The position numbers and the translations under genes were made by a program. From Tistrella bauzanensis (GTDB lineage Bacteria; Pseudomonadota; Alphaproteobacteria; Tistrellales; Tistrellaceae), in the NCBI RefSeq assembly GCF_014636235.1, contig NZ_BMDZ01000014.1:27393-91392 (forward strand): 64,000 nt of DNA. The letters are read 5' to 3'. Positions 35,801 to 45,000 of this stretch are shown here, in pieces; positions within the stretch are counted from its first letter, which is position 1; each line of letters begins with the position of its first letter. The notes under the pieces are model-generated. The model was not told the origin of the DNA. It did no database searches and saw nothing but the letters and a program-made list of their open reading frames with translations.

Positions 35801-38800
35801 TGTGGGTGATGGGGATGCATTTCGGCGTGCCGGTCGAGCCGGAGGAGAGCTGAATGATCGCGACGTCATCGGGGGTCGGGACATGACGCCGGCCGTCGCC
35901 GGTGCCAGCCAGCCGGTCGATCGCGAGCAGGGGCAGGGCGGCCATGCAGGCCTCGGCGGTCAGCGAGGCCAGACGCGTGGCGATATCGGCCGAGGTCAGA
36001 ACCGCCGGTCGGCGATGAGCGGTCGACAGATGGGTGTGGGTGTTGACGAGCTTGGCCAGCACCGCATCATCGGCCGCCTGCGGCACGGCCACGGTCACCG
36101 GCTGAATGCCGCCCAGAATGCAGGCCCACAGGGTTTCCAGATGCAGGGCCAGATCGGCGAAGACCAGAACTGCCCGATCGCCGGCGCCAAGCCCTGCGGC
36201 CTGAAGCGCGCCCAGCCGCCGGCGTGCGGCGGCGAGCAGCGCGTCATAGCGCTGAAGCCGCGGCTCGCCCGTGCCATCGTCATGAAGAATGCCGCGAGCG
36301 GGATAGCGGGCGGCGGTGGCGACCAGTGCCGAATCCAGCGTGGTCGGTGCATCTTCGGGCAACACCAACGGCCCGCCATCGGCGAATGCCGGCGGGGGCG
36401 GATTGCCGGGCACCAGCCAGTCGGTGTCATCGGCGGGCGCGTCCGTTACGGGTGCTTCCGCATCTGCACGGCGCATCGGCCGGTGACCCGGCAGATCCGA
36501 CAGATGGCGGCGGCCGGGGCCGGCGGCGGGAATGTCGATGAACAGCAGGGCCGCCTCGCCATCGATTGCGGGGGCTGCGGGCAGAGCGATGCGGTTCAAC
36601 AGCCGCAGATCGGGGCGGCCCGTGCTGTCGCGGGGGATGGCCGCAACCGGCACCACCAGATCGGGACGCAGGCCGGCGGGCAGGGCCGCGCGGATGTCTT
36701 CGTCGACACGCAGCGGATCGATCGCGGCGATCGTGATCGCCACCCAGGCCAGCATCAGCGGCTGACCGGCCAGATCGGTGCGGATGGCCACCGCCAGATC
36801 GGCGATGTCGGGCCGGCAGCGGATCGCGGCGGCGACCTCGTCGGGCCCGATACGGAGACCATGGCGCGGCAGGCGGCCGGCCATATCGGGCAGGGGCCGG
36901 ATGCGGCCGCAGGCAAGGCGCCGGCCACGGCTACCGGCCGGATGCAGGCGCCCCGCCGCCTCGACCACCGCCAGTTGGCCCGGCGCGCCCACGGGCAGGG
37001 CGGTCAGGCGGCCATCGGGGCCGCCGGCCACCGGTATCAGCCGGGCGGGCGTGTCCAGAATGCGCAGACCCTGATCATCCAGCAGCCAGGCATGGCCCGG
37101 CAGGCCATCATCGGTCAGCAGCAGCCCCAGCAGACGGGCGACGCCATCCGGGCGCCGGTCGACGGGTGCTGCGTCGGCGGCGATGACGACGGTTGCTGTG
37201 CCGGTGGTCTCGCTGCCGTCTTCGGCGACGGCGACGACATCGGTACCGGCGGCCTGGGCATGGGCCAGGGCAGCGGCATGGCCGGCAAGCCCCGGTGCCA
37301 GATCGATCCGCAGCCGGTCACCGGCGGCCAATGGCAGCACTCGTGCGAGCCAGTCTCGCCAGACCGCAGCTTCATCGGTGGCGGATGATGGCCGGGCGAG
37401 ATCCGGCATGAAGGGGACGGGGGCGAGCGGCAGCGCCGACAGCACGACATCGCCATCGGCGGCAAGGGCGGCGGCGATGCGGGGAATGCTGGCGGCGATC
37501 GCATCGGCCAGCGCTGCCGGCACCTGGTCGGGTGCATGGCTGAGCGACCCGCCAAGCCCGCCGCCGGGCAGGTCATGCACGGTCAGATACAGGGCGAAAT
37601 CCAGCCGGCTGCCCGCCACCGGCAATGACCGGAAGGTCAGGCCATCGCGGGCGGTGGCCGGCACCGGCACATTCAGGAAGCTGAAGGCGGCATCGATCGC
37701 CGGCCGTGCATCGGCGCCATGGGCCTGATCGATCGCGTCCATGATCTCGGCCAGGGTGATGCCGTCATGGGCCTGGGCGTCGATCGCCGCGTCACGCGCC
37801 GCGATCAGCAGCCGGTTGGCGGAGCTGTCGTCGCTGAGCGCCGCGCGCAGCACCACGACATCGGCGAATTCACCGATGGTGCGGTCCAGCGCCGGATCGT
37901 TGCGGTTGGCGACAGCCACCGCCACCGTCAGGTCGTCCATGCCGGTGAAGCGGGCAAGGGTGGCCTGGAAAGCGGCGAGCAGGCCGGTGAACAAGGTAGC
38001 GCCGGGCACACGGCGGCTGAGACCCGTGAGCGCGGTTGCCAGCGCCGGCGGGATGTCGAGCGGTATATGGCGCACCGGCAGTACGCTGTCTGTGCTGTCC
38101 CCGGCACCGGTCGTGCCGCCATCCAGCGCCAGCCGCGACGGCGCGCCGGCCAGCATGTCGACCCAATAAGATAGCCGATGGTGATGAGCCGCTGTTCCGG
38201 CGGCGCCATCGGCGCGCGCGGCCACCAGCCGTTCGGCCTCTTCGAAGGCCTGGCGGGCCGGGGGTGGTGCCGGCGGCAGGCCGGCCCCGCGTCGAGCATA
38301 GGCGTCCTGGATTTCGGCCAGACACAGGCCGATCGACCAGCCATCTGCGATGACGTGATGCAGCACCACCACCAGCCCATGCAGATCCGGCCCATGCAGA
38401 TCCGGCCCGTGCAGATCCGGCCGATGCGGATCCGACCCATGCGGGCCGGGGCGGCACCGGATCAGCCGAAGTCGCGACAACGGGCCGGTGGCGGCATCGA
38501 AGGGGCTGCATCGTGCCTCTGTCGCCGCGGCCGACAGGGCGGCATCGATCATGTCGTCATCGGCATCGGCCGACAGATCCAGCGTGATCCGTTCGAGCGC
38601 CGCCGCTGGTACCGGCAGCACTTCTTGAACCGGGCCCGCGGGGGTGTCGATGATGCGGGTGCGCAGGCTGGCCTGGGCCGCGACCACGTCGCCAACCGCC
38701 AGCGCCAGCCGCTCGGCATCCAGCGGGCCATCGATCCGCAGCACCGCCGCCATGGCATAGGCATCGGCTGCCTGCCCGCCATCCATCAGAAACCGGAAGC

Positions 38801-39032
38801 GCGACTGTGCCGGCGACAGCGGCGCCCGGCGCCCCGCCTCCGGCAGACCGCCGCCGGCCACCAAGGTCGCGGCTGTTCCACCTGTTGTCGTTCCGGCGAC
38901 GCCCTCGCGCCCGGCCAGCCGCTGTTTCAGGGCAGCACGTTGCGCCGGGGTCAGCGACGACAGCCGGTCGAGCAGGCTGGCAGTCTGTTCGCGGGCGGCC
39001 TGCGGGGCCTGGGCTGCGGGATCTCGGGTCAT
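32856..39032 (-). CDS. Hydroxy-acid NRPS module: C-(A remnant)-acyl ligase-KR-PCP
   Basis: 2058 residues. C spans about 70-510 (HHVIADG near 226). Residues about 525-870 look like a decayed A domain: an A8-like HGLRIGPDEVAAAIRCRP and an A10-like PRDSTGRPDLRLLN survive, but the A3-A5 core is missing. A complete second adenylating domain follows (about 890-1480; [16 protein letters not shown] near 1060, NWLPLDHVVPML, NEFGMAELCT, PKTTSGKIQR), of the acyl-ligase type seen in bacillaene PksJ and FAAL proteins. Then comes a ketoreductase (about 1520-1850; YLITGGLGGIGQALA, Ser in GFSSVVAH, Tyr in AAYAAANAG), a short A-subdomain-like stretch (LPRGADGRLD) and PCP (FFAQGGHSLLA near 1979). KR next to an adenylating domain indicates activation of a 2-oxo acid and reduction to a 2-hydroxy acid. 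The C-terminus is acidic (DADDDFEEGAL). Confidence 0.9.
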   Translation of the reverse strand: MTRDPAAQAPQAAREQTASLLDRLSSLTPAQRAALKQRLAGREGVAGTTTGGTAATLVAGGGLPEAGRRAPLSPAQSRFRFLMDGGQAADAYAMAAVLRIDGPLDAERLALAVGDVVAAQASLRTRIIDTPAGPVQEVLPVPAAALERITLDLSADADDDMIDAALSAAATEARCSPFDAATGPLSRLRLIRCRPGPHGSDPHRPDLHGPDLHGPDLHGLVVVLHHVIADGWSIGLCLAEIQDAYARRGAGLPPAPPPARQAFEEAERLVAARADGAAGTAAHHHRLSYWVDMLAGAPSRLALDGGTTGAGDSTDSVLPVRHIPLDIPPALATALTGLSRRVPGATLFTGLLAAFQATLARFTGMDDLTVAVAVANRNDPALDRTIGEFADVVVLRAALSDDSSANRLLIAARDAAIDAQAHDGITLAEIMDAIDQAHGADARPAIDAAFSFLNVPVPATARDGLTFRSLPVAGSRLDFALYLTVHDLPGGGLGGSLSHAPDQVPAALADAIAASIPRIAAALAADGDVVLSALPLAPVPFMPDLARPSSATDEAAVWRDWLARVLPLAAGDRLRIDLAPGLAGHAAALAHAQAAGTDVVAVAEDGSETTGTATVVIAADAAPVDRRPDGVARLLGLLLTDDGLPGHAWLLDDQGLRILDTPARLIPVAGGPDGRLTALPVGAPGQLAVVEAAGRLHPAGSRGRRLACGRIRPLPDMAGRLPRHGLRIGPDEVAAAIRCRPDIADLAVAIRTDLAGQPLMLAWVAITIAAIDPLRVDEDIRAALPAGLRPDLVVPVAAIPRDSTGRPDLRLLNRIALPAAPAIDGEAALLFIDIPAAGPGRRHLSDLPGHRPMRRADAEAPVTDAPADDTDWLVPGNPPPPAFADGGPLVLPEDAPTTLDSALVATAARYPARGILHDDGTGEPRLQRYDALLAAARRRLGALQAAGLGAGDRAVLVFADLALHLETLWACILGGIQPVTVAVPQAADDAVLAKLVNTHTHLSTAHRRPAVLTSADIATRLASLTAEACMAALPLLAIDRLAGTGDGRRHVPTPDDVAIIQLSSGSTGTPKCIPITHRGVIAHIRGQVAAFGHGSDDVSMNWLPLDHVVPMLTCHLKDTVLGRMQIQAPTAAVLADPLLWLDLIERHRVTLAWAPNFAFKLVSAGIVGSDRQRDLSSIRWFINAGEQVTAPVVDGFLRALAPHGLRPGAVRNEFGMAELCTVMTGGVDATDPDAVHLVAKSSLAGRLRRAGGPGPGVTAFVDAGWPIPGVAIRIADADGGTCPEGVIGRFQARGAVTTPGYIDNPAANATAFADAGWFDTGDLGFIARGRLVLTGREKEVIVVRGVNHHAHEIEDIAGTVPGIAATFVAATAVDRPEIGTEGVAIFYVPEGDADGDADDAPARAAEIRALTTRLARSLGLTPAAVVPLDRAAFPKTTSGKIQRTALRRQLESGAFDARLKRIDEALGAARSLPDVMLEPVMVPAAPLSAPSALAVSAPSVVEDRLPAGLELAAAIHRRQAVLAGLAAAGADGELVSVTIAGDVTAAAADAFTAAALAEYQDADGRAWRLRRIGVDPATPEALIRAEIDHGIGDVTITATGDRLMPALRPAPDRSAPDLSADGPVIRPGGHYLITGGLGGIGQALARHLIDRGAGALLIIGRRVPADPAVAAACADLGRSGATIRYAAIDLGAASAAPALMMVRDDAEAAACRPLDGIFHLAGRYREAPATDETAASVIDLATVKLAGFQQLHDLLAGRPDSMLVGFSSVVAHLPAASTAAYAAANAGMEALASRLRTTNNGHGPRILTIAWSQWNGPGMGQSVTGAAGLARARGLLPVVPEDGMMALEVTIAAGLTRAVIGIDRSHPFIRPRVIDPAAGHARTEAVLLVADDAIAPAALVQATDRFGTRLRPRVVRIARLPRGADGRLDPAAAADLARNRQIAAAVAPRTATEHLLARIWSALLPAPVTSIDADFFAQGGHSLLAARIVARITEAMADQPGADGQRARLTLAPAVIFDAPTIRALAARIDALRAAHDLADIDARSSADADDDFEEGAL
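38376..38450. repeat. 15-bp in-frame tandem repeat inside a condensation domain
   Basis: Five 15-bp units (cccatgcagatccgg and variants) lie back to back in the NRPS gene. They encode PDLHG-type pentapeptides (SDPHRPDLHGPDLHGPDLHG) directly before the catalytic HHVIADG. The first two units are identical and the others drift by 1-4 bases. Because the unit is a multiple of three, copy-number change keeps the frame. Confidence 0.95.
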
Positions 39033-42000
39033 TGGGCGGCGGTATCCGGAAGCGATTCGATGCTGGCGAGCAGGGCCGCAAGGTCGTCATCGGTCCCGGC
39101 CAGATCGGCGGCCAGGGCGTCGGCGAGCGCTTCCAGCGCGGGGGCGAGGGTGGCGATGGTCGGGTTCTCGAACACCGTGCGCAGCGGCACATCCACCGGC
39201 AGCGCCTCGTTCAGCCGCCCGACCATGCGCACGGCCTTGAGCGAATGGCCGCCGAGGGCGAAGAAATCGTCATCGATGCCGATCGCCGGGCGGCCGAGGA
39301 TGTCGGACCAGATGCCCGCGATCAGGTGCTCGGTCGGCGTTGCGGGCAGGCGCTGTGTGGTGGCGGTGCCGGCCGGCACCGCACGGGCTGCAAGCGCCCG
39401 CCGGTCCAGCTTGCCGGATGTGGTCAATGGCAGGTCGGTGGTGTGGATGAACCGCGCCGGGATCATGTGGATCGGCAGGTGGCGCGCCAGATGCCGGCGC
39501 AGGGCCTCAGGGGCCGGCAGTGGTGCCGTGCCACGCAGCAGCAGCCAGGCGATCAGCGCCTCGGTGCCGTCGGCCTCGGCCCTGACCACCACGCCGGCCT
39601 GTGCGATGCCGGGGTGACGGATCAGCGCCGCCTCGATTTCCGCCGGTTCGATCCGCTGGCCGCGCAGCTTGACCTGGGCATCGATCCGGCCCTGATAGCA
39701 AAGCCGGCCGGCCGCATCCACCCGCACCCGGTCGCCGGTGAGGTAGCGGCGCGCGCCCGGCGAGGTCGCGGCCGGATCGGGGCGGAAGGCCAGCGCCGTG
39801 CGTGCCGGATCGCTCAGATAGCCCCGGCCGACGGCATCGCCGCCGATCGCCAGTTCGCCCGGCAGCCCCGGTGGAAGGCTGTGGCCGGTGGCATCGATCA
39901 CCGCCAGATGGCTGCCGTCGATGGCAGACCCCAGCGGTGCGGTGCCGCTGGCTGGTACGGCATCGGCCACCCAGGCGGTGGCGTCGATGCAGCATTCGGT
40001 GGGGCCGTAGAGATTGATGATCGCGCAGCCGGCGGGGAGGGTCGCGCGCGCGGCGGCGATGGTTTCAGCACCCAGCGCCTCGCCCCCTGAAAACAGCCGG
40101 CGCAGATGGCGGGCACGGGCGAGCGGCGCCGGCCCTGTCGCGGCATCGGCCAGTGCGTCGATCAGGGTGGGCGTGGCCTGAAGCACGGTGACCGCCTGCG
40201 CCTGCAACAGATCGCCCAGCATTGCCGGATCGCGATGGCTGCCGGCAGGCGCCAGAACCAGCCGTGCCCCCGCCATCAGCGGCGCCCAGAACTCCCAGAC
40301 CGAGGCATCGAAGCCGACCGGGGTTTTCTGGAGCACCGCATCGCCGGCCGTCAGCGGAAAATGCCGTGACATCCAGTCCATATGCCGGGCCAGCGCCCGA
40401 TGCGGAACCATCACGCCCTTGGGCGTGCCGGTCGATCCGGAGGTGAACAGGATATAGGCCAGCTGGTCGGGATGTATCGGCCGCGGCGCCGGCATCATCT
40501 CGCCACCGGCACCCGCATCGAGCGCGCGGACGCTGTCGTCATCCAGGATCAGCGCAGGTGCTGCCTGATCGCGGATCTGCCGCAACCGGGCTTCGGGTTC
40601 ATCGGGATCGAGCGCCAGCCATGCCGCGCCCGTCATCACCACCGCCAGCATCGAGACCACAAGCTCGATGCCGCGTGGATGGGCAAGGGCGATGACCGCC
40701 TCGGGGCCGGCACCGGCCCGGACCAGAGCTGCGGCGCGCCGGCCGGCACGGGCGACCAGCCCGGCATAGCGCAGCGTCTCGCCGCTGGTGGCATCGACGA
40801 CCGCTGCGGCATCCGGATCGCGGCCGGCGGCGTCGAGCACGGCGGCGGCGATGCCTGCGGGCTCCGCGGCCGGATCAGGGGTGGTAACCCATGCCGGTCG
40901 CGCGGGGGCGCCATCGCCATCGGCCAGACCGGCGACCAGCGCCGACAGGCGCGCATCGGGCGTGCCGGCGGCATGGCGGGCAAGAGCATCCAGCTGATCG
41001 GCGATCAAGGCGATGGTGGCGGCATCGAATAGCTGGGTGCGATAATCGAACCGCCAGATCATGCTGCCGCCCAGATCTTCGACCGACAGCATCAGATCGA
41101 ATTTGGCGGCAGTGAAGACGGGGGCCATGCGGGTGAGTTGCACGCCGGCAAGATCGAGCCGCGACGCGCCCGCCATCTGCCAGGCCAGCATCACCTGGAA
41201 CAAGGGCGTGTGGCTGAGCCGGCGTTCGGGCGCGAAGGCATCGACCAGACGTTCGAACGGCACATCCGGATGATCGAAGGCGGCGAGGCTGGCTCGCCGT
41301 GCCCGGGTCAGCAGCTCGACCATCGCCGGGTCGCCATCCAGCCGCAGCCGGATCGGCAGCGTGTTGGTGAAGAAGCCGACCAGCGGCTCGATGTCGGGAT
41401 CGGGACGATTGGTGACCGGCGTGCCGATGACGATGTCGGATTGCCCGGCCATGCGGCCCAGCAGCGCCGCGAACAGGGCCAGGATGACCATGAACGGCGT
41501 GCAGCTGGCATGCACCGCCAACCGCCGCAACTGGTCGGCGGTGGCCGGCGCCACGAGGTGAACGAGGCTGTCGCCATCCGACGACACCACCGGCGGGCGC
41601 GGCCGGTCGGTCGGCAGGTCCAGCACCGGCACCGCCGTCAATACGTCGTGCCAGAAGCCGAGCTGGCGGTCGATTTCGGCGTCGGTCAGGCGCAGGCGCT
41701 GCCATGCGGCGACATCGGCATAGGTGAGCGATGGCGGCGGCGGCAACGTTCCGCCGTCATAGAGCGCCGCCAGGTCTTCAAGGATGATCTGGCCCGACCA
41801 GCCATCGCCGGCGATGTGGTGCAGATTGATCAGCAGGATATGGGCATCCGCGCCAAGCCGGAGCAGGGCAAGGCGGATCAGCGGCGCGGTCGCCAGATCG
41901 AAGGGGCTCGCCGCATCGCGCGCCGACCGGTCTGCGATCACCTGCGCCTGTGCCGTGTCGGGCAGGGCCGACAGATCCTCGACCGGCACCGCTATCGGCA

Positions 42001-45000
42001 GGCTGGCCGCCGCCTCGACGATCTGGACGGGATCGCCGTCTATAGTGGCGATCCGGCTGCGCAGCATCGGATGGCGGGCGATCACACCGGCCACGGCGTG
42101 GTTGAGGGCATCGAGCCGCAACGGCCCGTCGATCCGCACGGCCATGGCCATGTTATAGGCCACGGCGCCGTCGGGCCACTGTGCCAGGAACCAGATCCGC
42201 TCCTGGGCAAAGGACAGCGGCCGGGGCGTGCCGTCGGGCAGCATGGCCCGGATCAGGGGGGGAGGCGGCAGGGCGGTGCCATGGCGGCGCAGGGCGGTCA
42301 CCCGGGCCGCCAACTGGACGAGGCGGGGATGATCGAACAGATCCTCCATCCCGATCTCGACCTCGAACACCGCCCGCAGACGGGTTGCAACCTGCATCGC
42401 TTTCAGGGAATGGCCCCCCAGGGCGAAGAAATCATCCTGCGGGCCGGGGCGGACATCATGGGATGCGGGGTGGGCACTGGCCAGCACCTCGGCCCAGATC
42501 GTGGCGATGCCCTGCATGATCGGGTCGACGATGCCGGCGCCGGCTTCCCCCTCGGCTGCCGGCATCATGATGGCATCGGCGGCAAGCGCCCGGCGGTCGA
42601 GCTTGCCGGATGCCGTCAGCGGCAGGTCGGCGGCGGTGCTGATATGGGTCGGGTGCATGTTCACCGGCAGGATCGCCTGCAGATGACGGCGCAGCCCGGC
42701 CATATCCGGCAGAACCTCGCCCGGGGCCGGCACCAGGTGCGCGCCCAGCCGGACGCTGCCATCGGCCAGCCGGGCCAGGGCGACACCGGCCCGCAGGATC
42801 GCCGGGTGGCTGGTGAGAGCGGCCTCGATTTCGGCGGGCTCGATCCGCTGGCCGTGAAGCTTGATCTGATCATCCAGGCGGCCGAGCGGCAACAGACGGC
42901 CCGCCGCATCCAGCCGTACCCGGTCGCCGGTCAGATAGCGGCGCGCGCCGGGGCGGGCGGCATCGGGATCGGGACGGAAGGTATTGGCGGTGCGGGCCGG
43001 ATCGCCCGGATAGCCACGCCCGACACCGGTGCCGCCGATCGCCAGTTCACCGACGACGCCGATGGCGACCGGCTGGCCGGTGTCGTCGAGCACGGCCAGG
43101 CTGGCCCCGTCGACCGGCTGGCCAAGCGGCGCCACCGTCGGGATCGATGGCAGCGGCGCAGGCAGGGGCGGGCCTGCCGTCCATGATGCGGCGTCGATGC
43201 AGCATTCGGTGGGGCCATACAGATTGATGATCGCGCAGGCATCCGGCAGCACCGTCCGCGCGGCGGCGATCGTGGTCATGGCCAGTGCCTCGCCGCCGAC
43301 GAACAGCCGGGTGAGATGATGGCCGCCGTCGAGCCCGCCACTACGGATCAGGGCGTCGAGCAAGGTGGGCGTCACCTGAAGCGTGGTGACGGCGTGGGAG
43401 GTGAGCGCGCGGCCGAGCGCATCCGGGTCGCGATGGCTGCCCGTGGGCGCCAGCACCAGCCGCGCGCCTGCCATCAGCGGCGCCCAGACCTCCCAGATCG
43501 AGGCATCGAATCCGGATGGGGTTTTGTGGAGGACGACGTCACCCGGCCCCAGCGGGAAGGCCCGCTGCATCCAGGCCATATGGGCGGCAAGTGCCTGATG
43601 CGGGATCGCAACCGGCTTCGGCCGGCCGGTCGAGCCCGAGGTGTGCAGCAGATAGGCCAGCTGTTGGGGGTGCAGGAGATGCTGGACGAGACCGGCCCCG
43701 GCATCGGCGCCGACGGTGCTGTCGAGCGCCCCCGCTGTGGTGTCGTCCAGGATCAGCACCGGCTTGGCGCTGGCGAGCACCGCCGCCTGTCGTGCCGGCG
43801 GCTGGTCGGGATCGAGCGGCATCCAGGCCCCGCCGGCCAGCACGACGGCCAGCATCGATACCACCAGCTCGATGCCACGCGGATGGGCGAGGCCGACCAG
43901 GGCTTCCGGACCGATGCCGGCCGTAGCCAGGGCGGTGGCGCGGCGGCGGGCGCGGCCGGCCAGATCGCGATAGCTGAGGCTCCGGCCGGTTTCGACCTCG
44001 ACGACCGCGGTGGCGTCGGGTGTGCGTCCGGCGGCGGCAAGGACCGCATCGGCGAGCGGCGGGCCGGCCGCGTTGTCGGGCAGCGCACCGGCGATGGCTG
44101 CCGGCATTGTGGACCCGTCGGCGGCATCGGGGCGGTCGATCTGGTCGAGTGTCGCATCCGGCGTGGCGATCAGCCGGGCAACGAGCAGCTGGAACCGGCG
44201 GGCACATTCGGCGATGTCAGCCGCCGAATGGGCATCGCTGCGCCAGTCGATGTCGATCACCACCGGGGCGTCATCGTGATAATCCCGCACGAACACCGCC
44301 AGCGGATGCGGCTCGCGACCCGTCGACAAGGTGATTGCGCGCGAGGCGGCGGTGCCGAAGCGGGCGTCATAGTCGTGACGCTCGAACGACAGGGTCAGGT
44401 CGAATGCCGGGGCATGGCGACCGCGGGAGCGGGCGAGCACCGCCGCCTGTGCCGCCAGTGGCAGCCGCCGATGCCGATAGCCGGCCCGCAACTGCCGGCT
44501 GAAGGCGGTGGCGGTGGCAAGCGGCCGGTCGGCGCCGGCGATCGACAGGATCGCCGGTTGAAGGGTGGCGAACAGCCCGATGGCCGCCTTGTGGGCGGGG
44601 CTCGGGCGGTTGGCGACCGGCAGGCCGGCAACCAGCGCCCCGGCGCCGGTCACCCGCAGCAGGGCAGCCGCGAAGACAGTGGTGATCAGCGGCGCCGGGC
44701 CGATGCCGGCGGTGCGGGCGATCCCGTCCAGCGCGTTGAACCGGTCACGGGCAAGGGTGATCGTCAGCCGGCGTCCGGGGGCCGGCGCCGCCAGATCAGG
44801 CAGCGGTGGCGGCACCACCAATGCGGCCGGGGCCGGATCGAGCGCGTCTGTCCAGTAGCGCTCGGCCGCCGCCTCGTCTCCGGTCAGCGGATCGGGCAGG
44901 GCGCCGGCGTCGCTGCCGGTCGATTGCGGCTCGCGGCCTTCGATGATGGCGGTATAGGCGCGGGCGGCATCCTGGACGATCAGCGAGATCGCGGCACCGT

